64,000 nucleotides of DNA from assembly GCA_963710205.1 (NCBI GenBank), contig CAVPZG010000002.1, positions 1 through 64,000 on the forward strand, in the 5' to 3' direction. The notes under the pieces are model-generated. The model saw only the letters and a program-made list of their open reading frames with translations, did not search any database and was not told where the DNA came from. Positions 25,512-32,847 of the stretch are shown here, piece after piece. The stretch's first letter is position 1. Each line of letters opens with the position of its first letter. Source of the DNA: Pacificimonas sp963710205. Its GTDB lineage: Bacteria; Pseudomonadota; Alphaproteobacteria; Sphingomonadales; Sphingomonadaceae. The position numbers were made by a program, and so were the translations under genes.

Positions 25512-26117
25512 ATGGCTTTTACACTAGACGGCAACATCATCCTGTTCTGCGTCCTGGCATTTGTCCTGGGCCTTCTCCTTGGCTGGCTGCTGTTTCGCGG
25601 TGCCGGCAAACGCGCCGCGCTCGAAGCGGAACTTGCGGAAAAGGAGGCCGCGCTGGCCGCGGCGCAGGACCGCAACGCCGCGCTTGAACGCGACATCGCC
25701 AGCGCGCGCGACCAGATCAAGCCGCTGGCGGACGAGGTGGACCGCCTTCGCGTCATGAAGACAAGGACACCGGAAGTCGCCGCCAGCGCGGCGTCCGTTG
25801 CCCCGCGCACGGCCGCCGTGCCGCCTGCGGAAAAACTGCCGACCTTCATGAACAGCCGCCCGGACAAGCCGGATGACCTGCAGCTTCTGAAGGGTGTTGG
25901 CCCCAAGCTCGAAAGCACGTTCAACGACATGGGCGTCTACATGTTCGCGCAGATTGCGGATTTCACCCCCAAGGATGTGAAGACCGTCGATGCCAAGCTC
26001 GGCACGTTCAAGGGGCGCATCGAGCGCGACCAGCTGATCGAGCAGGCCAAGCTGCTCGCATCGGGCCGCGTCACCGAATATGAGGCCCGTTTCGGCAAGC
26101 TGGGTCAGCCGGGGTGA
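25512..26117 (+). CDS. Membrane-anchored coiled-coil protein with helix-hairpin-helix domain
   Basis: 201 residues. Residues 9-28 form one membrane segment (IILFCVLAFVLGLLLGWLLF). A coiled coil follows (EAELAEKEAALAAAQDRNAALERD, residues 38-75). Residues 119-200 form a helix-hairpin-helix unit starting DDLQLLKGVGPKLESTFND, the type annotated as a predicted flap-endonuclease-like or ribosomal-L21-associated HhH domain. The sequence resembles short conserved alphaproteobacterial proteins of unknown role, perhaps binding DNA or RNA near the membrane. Its stop overlaps the GTG of the lipoprotein gene. Confidence 0.75.
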   Translation: MAFTLDGNIILFCVLAFVLGLLLGWLLFRGAGKRAALEAELAEKEAALAAAQDRNAALERDIASARDQIKPLADEVDRLRVMKTRTPEVAASAASVAPRTAAVPPAEKLPTFMNSRPDKPDDLQLLKGVGPKLESTFNDMGVYMFAQIADFTPKDVKTVDAKLGTFKGRIERDQLIEQAKLLASGRVTEYEARFGKLGQPG

Positions 26118-26503
26118 AGCTGGCGCTGACAGCCTGTGCGGCGCTGTTGCTGACGGCGTCCTGCGGCCCCGATCCCAGGGTGATGGAGGAAGACGAGCCC
26201 ACCCTGGTCGAACCCGCCGTGCAGCCGCCTCCCGATCCGCGCCGCTATATCGGCCGCTGGGCCGCCAGCGAGGAGGTGTGCCCGACCGAATGGTGGCGCT
26301 TCTGGGCCGATGAAGTGCTCATCAAGGAAACCCAGTCGAAATGCGAAATCCTTCCGCCCGACGCCAGTTTCTCCGACACCGACATCCGCACCGTCTGCCC
26401 CGGCAAGCGCGAGAACTGGGCGCTCAGCTATGATGACAGCGGCGACATCATGACCGTCAGCCGCCCCGAACAGGAAGACGTCGTTCTGAGGCGCTGTTCG
26501 TGA
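26114..26503 (+). CDS. Small lipoprotein of unknown function
   Basis: 129 residues from a GTG overlapping the preceding stop (GTGA). The signal ends at a lipobox LTASC (Cys at residue 17), so it should be lipidated and exported. The mature part has a proline-rich linker followed by RRYIGRWAASEEVCPTEWWRF and several Cys (CEILPPD, TVCPGKRENW). It does not resemble a named family. It sits between the HhH protein and a glutathione S-transferase-like gene in a chain of three overlapping genes, so the three are co-translated. Confidence 0.7.
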   Translation: MKLALTACAALLLTASCGPDPRVMEEDEPTLVEPAVQPPPDPRRYIGRWAASEEVCPTEWWRFWADEVLIKETQSKCEILPPDASFSDTDIRTVCPGKRENWALSYDDSGDIMTVSRPEQEDVVLRRCS

Positions 26504-27114
26504 AGCTGTGGCACGCAAAGGGCGCGCGGTCCTTCCGGCCTTTATGGGCGCTGGAGGAAATGGAACTGGATTACGATCTCAGGATCGTTCCCTTCCCCCC
26601 GCGTGTGCGCGAAGAGGGCTGGCTCGACATCAACCCGTTTGGAACGATCCCGGCCTTCACCGACGACGGCCTAGACGGCGTCATGACGGAATCGGTCGGC
26701 ATCTGCCATTATCTGGCGGAGAAATACGGGCCGACACCGCTGGCATTGACGCCGGACGAGCCCGACTATGGTCTCTATCTGAACTGGATGTATCAGGCCG
26801 ACGCGACCATGACCTTTCCGCAGACCATCGCGCTCCGCTACCGCATGTTCGAGCCGGAAAAGGGCCTGCAAAAGGCGGGCGACGATTATGCCCAGTGGTT
26901 CTTCTCACGCCTGAAGGCGGCGGCGCTGGTTCTGGACGAACGCACCTATGTGGCGGGGAACCGCTTCACCATGGCGGACATCGCCTTCGGCTATGCGCTC
27001 AAGCTGGCGGCATCGCTGAAACTCGGCGACTTTCCCGCCAATATTCAGGCCTATTGGGACGGCCTGCAGGCGCGGGGCGGGTACGCCCGCGCGCTCGCAA
27101 GGGAAAGGGACTAG
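26500..27114 (+). CDS. Glutathione S-transferase family protein
   Basis: 204 residues from a GTG overlapping the lipoprotein stop. The N-terminal thioredoxin-like domain shows SFRPLWALEEMELDYDL, the cis-Pro region FGTIPAFTDDG, and ESVGICHYLAEKYG for glutathione binding; the C-terminal helical domain ends TMADIAFGYALKLA. A Ser or Tyr catalytic residue is not certain from the N-terminus. Probably a cytoplasmic GST of the beta/theta-like type. Convergent with the thiolase gene, 10 bases apart. Confidence 0.87.
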   Translation: MKLWHAKGARSFRPLWALEEMELDYDLRIVPFPPRVREEGWLDINPFGTIPAFTDDGLDGVMTESVGICHYLAEKYGPTPLALTPDEPDYGLYLNWMYQADATMTFPQTIALRYRMFEPEKGLQKAGDDYAQWFFSRLKAAALVLDERTYVAGNRFTMADIAFGYALKLAASLKLGDFPANIQAYWDGLQARGGYARALARERD

Positions 27115-27124
27115 CGGCCGAACC

Positions 27125-28297
27125 CTAGCGCTCGACCGTCAGCGCGATGCCCATGCCGCCACCGATGCACAGCGTCGCGAGGCCCTTTTTCGCATCGCGC
27201 CGCTGCATTTCGTGCAGCAGGGTGACAAGGATGCGCGCACCGGATGCGCCGATCGGGTGGCCGATGGCGATGGCACCGCCATTCACGTTGACCTTGTCCG
27301 CATCCCAGCCAAGCTCCTTGCCAACGGACAGCGCCTGCGCGGCAAAGGCCTCATTGGCCTCGATCAGGTCGAGATCGCCAATGGACCACCCCGCCTTTTC
27401 CAGCGCCTTTTTCGAGGCGGGCACGGGCCCGATGCCCATATAGGCGGGGTCCACGCCGCAACTGGCCCAGCTGGCGACGCGGGCAAGGACGGGCGCGCCG
27501 CGTTTCTCGGCTTCCGCCGCGCTCATCAGCACGAGCGCGGCCGCACCGTCATTCAGGCCTGACGCATTGGCGGCGGTGACGCTGCCGTCCTTCGTGAATG
27601 CGGGGCGCAGGCCGCTGATGGACTCGGCTGTCACGCCGTCGCGAATGAACTCGTCGGTGTCGACGACCGTGTCGCCCTTCCGCCCCTTGATGGTGACGGG
27701 CGCGATTTCATTCCTGAAATGACCGGCGTTGCGCGCCGCTTCGGCCTTGTTCTGGCTTCCAGCGGCGAAGGCGTCCTGATCGGCCCGCGTAATCTGGTAT
27801 TTTTCAGCCAGGTTTTCCGCCGTCTGGCCCATGTGATAGCCATTGAACGCGTCCCACAGGCCGTCGCGGATCATGGTATCGACCAGAGCGAGGTCGCCCA
27901 TCTTCTGTCCCCCGCGCATGTTCTGCGCATGGGGGGACATGGACATGTTCTCCTGCCCGCCGGCGATCATGATGCTGGCATCGCCCAGCGCGATCTGCTG
28001 GCTGGCAAGCGCCACGGCGCGCAGGCCCGATCCGCAGACCTGGTTGACGCCGTAGGCCGGGGTCGATTCGTGAATGCCTGCATTCATCGCCGCCTGCCGC
28101 GCCGGGTTCTGGCCCTGCGCCGTGGTCAGCACCTGGCCCAGAATGACCTCGCTGATTTCGTCCGCCTTGACGCCCGCATCCGCCATCGCCGCGACAATCG
28201 CCGTGCGGCCAAGTTCATGCGCGGGCGTGTTTGCAAAGCTGCCCAGAAAACTGCCCACGGGTGTGCGTTTTGCGGCTGTGATGACGACGTCGTTCAT
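27125..28297 (-). CDS. Acetyl-CoA C-acetyltransferase (thiolase)
   Basis: 390 residues from the ATG at 28297, with AAGGAG 8 bases ahead; the frame extends upstream but overlaps the PhaC-like gene. The catalytic Cys is in NQVCGSGLRAVALA near residue 88, the conserved GGQENMSMSPH follows, ANEAFAAQALSV carries the NEAF motif, and GGAIAIGHPIGASGAR plus CIGGGMGIAL the catalytic His and Cys at the C-terminus. It condenses two acetyl-CoA to acetoacetyl-CoA or the reverse. With the PhaC-like and phaR genes beside it, it could feed polyhydroxyalkanoate synthesis (PhaA role); a beta-ketothiolase in general catabolism is the alternative. Confidence 0.93.
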   Translation of the reverse strand: MNDVVITAAKRTPVGSFLGSFANTPAHELGRTAIVAAMADAGVKADEISEVILGQVLTTAQGQNPARQAAMNAGIHESTPAYGVNQVCGSGLRAVALASQQIALGDASIMIAGGQENMSMSPHAQNMRGGQKMGDLALVDTMIRDGLWDAFNGYHMGQTAENLAEKYQITRADQDAFAAGSQNKAEAARNAGHFRNEIAPVTIKGRKGDTVVDTDEFIRDGVTAESISGLRPAFTKDGSVTAANASGLNDGAAALVLMSAAEAEKRGAPVLARVASWASCGVDPAYMGIGPVPASKKALEKAGWSIGDLDLIEANEAFAAQALSVGKELGWDADKVNVNGGAIAIGHPIGASGARILVTLLHEMQRRDAKKGLATLCIGGGMGIALTVER

Positions 28298-28329
28298 GTC
28301 TGGCTCCTTGGATATATATGGCACCGCAC

Positions 28330-29409
28330 CTAGTGCCTGCGGAGCCAATCCGCCAGAGGTTCCCAGAGCAGCGACTTCGCCTTTCCGCCAATGACCATGC
28401 CGACATGGCCCGCCGCGATGTGCCGGTCGTCGGGCGCGGCGGGCGCGGCGGCGGCAGGCACGATACGGTCGGTGGTGGAGATGAAATTCAGCCATGGCAT
28501 GTCGATTGCCGCGGGCAGGACCGCCGCGCCGCCCACGGTCCAAAGGCCCTGCCCGGTCAGGTTCCGACCGAAAAACCTGTCCAGCGCGTCGCGCATTGCC
28601 GGCAGGGTGACGGGGGCGCCGCCATTGGCCCAGTCCTCGATGGCTTCAAAGCGCCGCGCGTCCGGGCCAGCCTCTGGCAGAGTGGCGTAATGTTCGAATT
28701 TGCGCACCGGTGCGGCGGGGTCGAGCGACCAGAATGCGGGCTGGATCAGCGTCATCGGGACGGATCCGATGGGCGCGGCGAGCGGCTCGGTACGTGTCCA
28801 GAAATCGGCCAGCGCGCTGCGGCGGTCATCGGGATAGCCGCCGAAATTCCACGGCGCGGCGATGGTGACGAGCGCGCGTCCCGTTCCCCTCGCGGCGGCG
28901 GCCATGGCGAGCGTTCCGCCAAGGCAGTAGCCGACCAGCGCGGCCTGCGGAACGGCCGCGACCAGCCGCTCCAGTTGCCGGACATAGTCCGACAGGTCGT
29001 AAGTGCGCTCCCGCGCCTGTGGACGGCCCCAGTCGATCAGCTGCGCGGCAAATCCTTCCGATGCCAGCCAGCGAACCAGCGACCGCCCGGGATCGAGATC
29101 GAGAATGGCGGGAGGATTGACCAGCGATGGCACCAGAATGACGGGCGGCCCGTTGCTGCCATAGCGAAGGAGGCGCGCCGGGCCGTCCGCGGCGGCGAGG
29201 GTCGGCGGCGGCATAGGTGCGGCCGGCGGTGCGGTTTGATAGCGGGCGACGGCGGCTGAAAATGCCCGCATCCTTGCCTTGTCCTCGCCGATTTCGCGCC
29301 GCGCCAGCTGCCAGAACAGTGGCAGCGGATGTGGGCCGCGCGCAATTTGTTGCTGCGCAGCATTTTCCCGTGCTAGACCCTTCGCAGTCGCAGCATCGGG
29401 ATCATCCAT
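28330..29409 (-). CDS. PhaC-like alpha/beta hydrolase
   Basis: 359 residues from the ATG at 29409, with GGAGGG 10 bases before it inside the phaR coding region. The lipase-like box GYCLGG (Cys near residue 174) is the pattern of polyhydroxyalkanoate synthases and relatives, where Cys replaces Ser; the Asp (STTDRIVPA) and His (IAAGHVGMVIG) follow. Synthase-type features GPPVILVPSLVNPP and LIDWGRPQ are present. At about 360 residues it is closer to the short class III synthase length than to class I (near 580). It lies between the thiolase and the divergent phaR gene, which fits polymer metabolism. Synthase or a related acyl hydrolase: not settled. Confidence 0.78.
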   Translation of the reverse strand: MDDPDAATAKGLARENAAQQQIARGPHPLPLFWQLARREIGEDKARMRAFSAAVARYQTAPPAAPMPPPTLAAADGPARLLRYGSNGPPVILVPSLVNPPAILDLDPGRSLVRWLASEGFAAQLIDWGRPQARERTYDLSDYVRQLERLVAAVPQAALVGYCLGGTLAMAAAARGTGRALVTIAAPWNFGGYPDDRRSALADFWTRTEPLAAPIGSVPMTLIQPAFWSLDPAAPVRKFEHYATLPEAGPDARRFEAIEDWANGGAPVTLPAMRDALDRFFGRNLTGQGLWTVGGAAVLPAAIDMPWLNFISTTDRIVPAAAAPAAPDDRHIAAGHVGMVIGGKAKSLLWEPLADWLRRH

Positions 29410-29968
29410 GGCAAAGAAGCCCTCCAGTGACGAGGATACCGGCAACGGTCCCGTCATCATCAAGAAATACGCGAATCGCCGTCTCTATAACACGGGCACT
29501 TCCAGCTATATCACGCTCGACCATCTGGCGGCGATGACGAAGGAAGGCGTCGACTTCAAGGTTGTGGATGCGAAGTCGGGCGCGGACATCACGCGCAGTG
29601 TCCTGACGCAGATCATCATGGAGGAGGAAACGAACGGCCAGACCATGCTGCCGACAAGCTTCCTGCGTGAGATCATCAGCCTTTACGGCAACCAGATGCA
29701 GGCGATGGTGCCGTCCTATCTGGAGGCGTCCATGTCGGCGCTGCGCAGGAACCAGCAGCAGTTCGCCGAAAGCATGATGGGGGCATCGAACCCGTTCAGT
29801 GCGCTGGCCAAGCAGAATCTGAAAATGTTCGAAGCGGCATTCAAGGGCGGCGATTTTGCCGCCAGGTCCGCGGAGACGGTCCAGTCCGACGCCAGCAAGG
29901 ATGATGACATCGCCGCCCTGAAGGCCGAACTTGCCGCCATGAAGGACAAGATCGACCGCATGGGCTGA
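29408..29968 (+). CDS. phaR: Polyhydroxyalkanoate synthesis repressor PhaR
   Basis: 186 residues. The N-terminal domain with VIIKKYANRRLYNTGTSSYI and VVDAKSGADITRSVLTQII matches the PHB/PHA accumulation regulator domains; the C-terminal part is helical with a coiled end (DIAALKAELAAMKDKIDRM). In other bacteria PhaR binds DNA and polymer granules to control phasin and synthesis genes. Its ATG shares bases with the PhaC-like start on the other strand (29407-29410 read CATG). GGGA lies about 10 bases upstream. It has no gene on its 3' side until the convergent PEP-CTERM gene. Confidence 0.92.
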   Translation: MAKKPSSDEDTGNGPVIIKKYANRRLYNTGTSSYITLDHLAAMTKEGVDFKVVDAKSGADITRSVLTQIIMEEETNGQTMLPTSFLREIISLYGNQMQAMVPSYLEASMSALRRNQQQFAESMMGASNPFSALAKQNLKMFEAAFKGGDFAARSAETVQSDASKDDDIAALKAELAAMKDKIDRMG

Positions 29969-29990
29969 ACCGGTCGCGCGGAAAAGAAAA

Positions 29991-30025
29991 GGGCCGCCTC
30001 CTGAAGAGACGGCCCTGATCCAGCC
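29991..30025 (-). terminator. Intrinsic terminator of the PEP-CTERM gene
   Basis: Read on the minus strand, a 10-bp stem (GGGCCGTCTC paired with GAGGCGGCCC, one T-G wobble) with a 5-base loop covers 29991-30015, followed by a T-rich run (TTTTCTTTT) to about 29982. It lies just after the PEP-CTERM gene and faces the stop of phaR, so it probably ends the minus-strand transcript; the stem may slow the plus strand too. Confidence 0.88.
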
Positions 30026-30040
30026 TGAATGAAATTCAGC

Positions 30041-30751
30041 TTACGCGGTCTTGCGACGCGCGATGCCCATTCCGAGAAGGCCAAGACCCAGAAGGCCAAG
30101 CGCACCCGGTGCGGGGACATCCACCATATCTTCGAACATGATGTCGAAGAAGGACAGTTCCAGGTCGAGGGCATCGCCGAAGCTGACGCCATCGACACCC
30201 GCATCAATGCGAATTTCGAACGTGTCGTCGCCGGTCAGCGAGGCCGCGTCGAAATTGAACATCAGTTCCTGCGAAAAGCCGACTTCCGTGTCGACCAGCT
30301 GTTCAGAACTGTCCGCAAGATCGCCATTCACGAACAGCGAATAGGTACGCGGACGGTCGGCGAAGATTTCGAGAATGCGGAACGTGCCCACGTCAGCGCC
30401 CGTGCGCGCATCGGCAATCGTGCTGCCAACGTCATAGGAGAAGGACAGGATCGAGCTGACGCCCGTGTCGTTCGAGAAAACGGCAGTACCCTCGTCCGTA
30501 CGGACAGATGCCTGGCTGGGCGGACCGTTCAGGTTGCGATCAGCGGTGAGCGTCGTGGTGCGGTCGAAGCTGTTGCCGTCCGAAACCACGGTCGTCATCG
30601 ACGTTACCGTCGCGCCGGATGTCGTCAGCGGGTTGGGGTCGAACGGTGTGGTGAACTCGTCCAGTGAGATGGTGACGGCACCGGCAGCCGTCGCGGCGAC
30701 AAGAGCGACCGCTCCGGTAAAGGCGGTGGAGGTAAGCATACGCATAAACAA
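30041..30751 (-). CDS. PEP-CTERM sorting domain protein
   Basis: 236 residues. An N-terminal signal peptide (TGAVALVAATAAGAVTIS) is followed by a beta-rich body with TVVSDGNSFDRTTTLTADRN and a 20-residue C-terminal sorting tail: VPAPGALGLLGLGLLGMGIA then RRK, the alphaproteobacterial form of the PEP-CTERM motif, recognised by an exosortase elsewhere. The mature protein is likely exported and anchored or released at the cell surface, in exopolysaccharide-linked systems. A second Met at residue 3 is equally possible as a start. Its promoter looks sigma-54 dependent (see separate entry). Confidence 0.88.
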   Translation of the reverse strand: MFMRMLTSTAFTGAVALVAATAAGAVTISLDEFTTPFDPNPLTTSGATVTSMTTVVSDGNSFDRTTTLTADRNLNGPPSQASVRTDEGTAVFSNDTGVSSILSFSYDVGSTIADARTGADVGTFRILEIFADRPRTYSLFVNGDLADSSEQLVDTEVGFSQELMFNFDAASLTGDDTFEIRIDAGVDGVSFGDALDLELSFFDIMFEDMVDVPAPGALGLLGLGLLGMGIARRKTA

Positions 30752-30791
30752 TTCCCTTTAACTTCGTGAGCCCCCGCTCTGGTCATGACTG

Positions 30792-30808
30792 AGCAAATTC
30801 CGAGCCAG
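30792..30808 (-). promoter_or_regulatory. Sigma-54 type -24/-12 promoter ahead of the PEP-CTERM gene
   Basis: On the minus strand the bases read CTGGCTCGGAATTTGCT: a -24 element TGGCTCG, 4 bases, then the -12 element TTGCT. GG and GC are 10 bases apart, as sigma-54 RNA polymerase requires, and the sequence differs from the consensus TTGGCACG-N4-TTGCW at two places. The 5' leader would be about 30 bases to the ATG. PEP-CTERM systems in other bacteria include the PrsK/PrsR pair and RpoN-dependent control, which fits. Confidence 0.65.
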
Positions 30809-30893
30809 TTTAGGGAAAGACCGTCATTGCAGGACGTTACGCGGCCCGAACATTTTCGTTAAGCAAATTGTGTAAGGGATGCCGACACTTATG

Positions 30894-30912
30894 CAGATTA
30901 AGAGTTAATCTG
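30894..30912. promoter_or_regulatory. Inverted repeat, candidate enhancer site upstream of the sigma-54 promoter
   Basis: CAGATTAA-GAG-TTAATCTG, a perfect 8-bp inverted repeat with a 3-base centre. Its centre is about 98 bp upstream of the -24 element of the PEP-CTERM promoter, the distance at which NtrC-family activators (for example PrsR) usually bind. It also lies 48 bp from the accA stop, so a terminator role was considered; there is no T run and the loop is too short, so an operator is preferred. Confidence 0.5.
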
Positions 30913-30959
30913 TGTTAATTGCGAAACGACGATCGAGGGCAGGCCTGTCCGGTCTTGGC

Positions 30960-31910
30960 TCAGGCCGCCTGTTCCATCGCCAGAAACTTTGCGCGTCGCT
31001 GGCGCTTCACCTCCGCGCGGTCGAGACCTGACAGCGCGGCGAGTTCGTCCGCAAGCGCATCGCCGATGGCGTCGATCGCGGCATCGGGATCGCGATGGGC
31101 ACCGCCCAGCGGTTCCGGGATGATGCGGTCGATGAGGCCAAGCGGCTGCAGTTCCTGCGCGCTGATGCGCATGGCCGCGGCGGCATCCCGGGCATTGTCG
31201 CCCGACCGCCAGAGGATGGATGCGCAGCCTTCCGGGCTGATGACCGCGTAGAAACTGTGTTCCAGCATCAGCACGCGGTTCGCCGCCGCCATGGCCAGCG
31301 CGCCACCGGACCCGCCTTCGCCGGTGATCGTGGCGATCATGGGAACCTCCAGGCGCAGACAGGCGGCCGTTCCCTGTGCGAGTGCTTCCGCAGCGCCGCG
31401 TTCTTCCGCCTCGATCCCCGGAAACGCGCCCGCCGTATCGACGAAGCTGAGGACGGGCATCCTGAAACGGTCGGCCAGTTCCATCAGCCGTACGGCCTTG
31501 CGATAGCCTTCCGGCCGGCCCATGCCGAAATTATGCCTTAGGCGGCTGGCGGTGTCGCGGCCCTTCTCGTGGCCCATGATCATCACCGGTTGCCCCCGAA
31601 AGCGGGCCATGCCGCCGATGATGGCCAGGTCCTCGGCGAATTTACGGTCTCCGGCCAGCGGCTCGAAATCCGTGAACAGCCGCGCGGCGATATCGCTGAA
31701 ATGCGGACGGCCCGGATGACGGGCGACCTGCGCCTTCTGCCAGGGCGTCAGGTTCGCATAGATGCGCTGCAGTTCGGTCTCGACCTTGTTGCGAAGCTTG
31801 CGGGCTTCGTCCGACACATTGACCGCACTGCCCTCAGCGCTGCCTTCAAGCGCGTCGATGCGCTCCTGCAAGGCAGCGATCGGTTTTTCGAATTCCAAAA
31901 ATGTAACCAT
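30960..31910 (-). CDS. accA: Acetyl-CoA carboxylase carboxyltransferase subunit alpha
   Basis: 316 residues from the ATG at 31910 (MVTFLEFEKPIAALQERIDA); the upstream ATG at 31946 overlaps the xerD stop region and gives a non-family start. It transfers CO2 from carboxybiotin to acetyl-CoA to form malonyl-CoA. Motifs: GHEKGRDTASRLRHNFGM, VDTAGAFPGIEAEERG, ATITGEGGSGGALAM and FYAVISPEGCASILW. The xerD gene ends 10 bases upstream on the same strand, so the two may share a transcript. Confidence 0.96.
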   Translation of the reverse strand: MVTFLEFEKPIAALQERIDALEGSAEGSAVNVSDEARKLRNKVETELQRIYANLTPWQKAQVARHPGRPHFSDIAARLFTDFEPLAGDRKFAEDLAIIGGMARFRGQPVMIMGHEKGRDTASRLRHNFGMGRPEGYRKAVRLMELADRFRMPVLSFVDTAGAFPGIEAEERGAAEALAQGTAACLRLEVPMIATITGEGGSGGALAMAAANRVLMLEHSFYAVISPEGCASILWRSGDNARDAAAAMRISAQELQPLGLIDRIIPEPLGGAHRDPDAAIDAIGDALADELAALSGLDRAEVKRQRRAKFLAMEQAA

Positions 31911-31920
31911 GACCGCTGCG

Positions 31921-32847
31921 CTAATCGGATGGCCTGGCGCGGTCAATCGGACTGTCCGCCAGCGGGTGTCTGCTGTTCACGAGTTCGACGAGAGCGTCCG
32001 ACTGGACATGCGTATAGATCTGCGTCGTCGCGATATCGGCATGGCCCAGCATGGACTGCAGCGCGCGCAGGTCCGCTCCGCCTTCCAGCAGATGCGTGGC
32101 AAAGGCATGGCGCAGGACGTGCGGGCTGACCCTCGCCGGGTCGATACCCGCCGCCGCCGCCACTGACTTGACGATCTGGTAAAGCCGGATGCGGCTCAGG
32201 TGCGACTTGCGGGAGGGAAACAGATAATTGCCATGTTCAGGCAGGGTCTCCGCCCAGGCCAGCGCGGCCTCCGCGGCGCGCGTGCCAATGGGAACCAGTC
32301 GTTCCTTGCCGCCCTTACCGCGCAGAATGGCGAAGGGCTTGCCCGAACGAACCGCCCGGCGCGGCAGACTGACGAGCTCCGTCGCGCGCAGGCCCGATCC
32401 GTAGAGCAGCTCGATCAGCGCGCGGTCTCGAAGCGCGGCGGGCCTGCCCGTCGCGGCGCGCGCTTCGACGGCGGAGAACAGCGCCTCGATCTCGGCCTTC
32501 CCCAATATCTTCGGCAGGCCGCGCCGCGCCGCCGGCCCGCTCAGCTCGGCGGCGGGATTGTCGCTGCGATAGCCATCCGCCTGCAAGAACGTGAAGAAGC
32601 GGCGAACCGCGGACAATTTGCGCGCCAGTGTCGATGCCGCTGCGTCGTTCCAGATGGCGGGCAGCTGTTCCAGGGCGCGGGCATCGGCGGCGGCCAGCCC
32701 CGCATGCAGGGCTTCACTCGCCTGCAGAAGATCGCGTTCATAGGCCAGAACCGTATTCGCCGCCGCGCCGCGCTCGGCCTGCATCATGTCAAGGAACAGG
32801 GCGATGGCGTCCCTGTCGGCAATGTGATCGGCGCCGCGCCTGCTCAC
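31921..32847 (-). CDS. xerD: Tyrosine recombinase XerD
   Basis: 308 residues from a GTG that overlaps the stop of the upstream exported-protein gene (GTGA). The N-terminal SAM-like DNA-binding domain (FLDMMQAERGAAANTVLAYER) and the catalytic domain carry all family residues: Arg in GSGLRATELVSL, Lys in GKGGKERLVP, His-x-x-Arg in SPHVLRHAFATHLLEGG, His in LGHADIATTQIYTHV with the nucleophile Tyr. It resolves chromosome dimers at dif with XerC. Its place next to accA and the aro genes and its length indicate the housekeeping XerD, not an integron or phage integrase. Confidence 0.93.
   Translation of the reverse strand: MSRRGADHIADRDAIALFLDMMQAERGAAANTVLAYERDLLQASEALHAGLAAADARALEQLPAIWNDAAASTLARKLSAVRRFFTFLQADGYRSDNPAAELSGPAARRGLPKILGKAEIEALFSAVEARAATGRPAALRDRALIELLYGSGLRATELVSLPRRAVRSGKPFAILRGKGGKERLVPIGTRAAEAALAWAETLPEHGNYLFPSRKSHLSRIRLYQIVKSVAAAAGIDPARVSPHVLRHAFATHLLEGGADLRALQSMLGHADIATTQIYTHVQSDALVELVNSRHPLADSPIDRARPSD

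Noticed and set aside
31921..32847. XerD as a sign of an integron or mobile element
   Set aside because: The gene has housekeeping neighbours (accA, aro genes), chromosomal length and no attI, cassette or phage genes around it.
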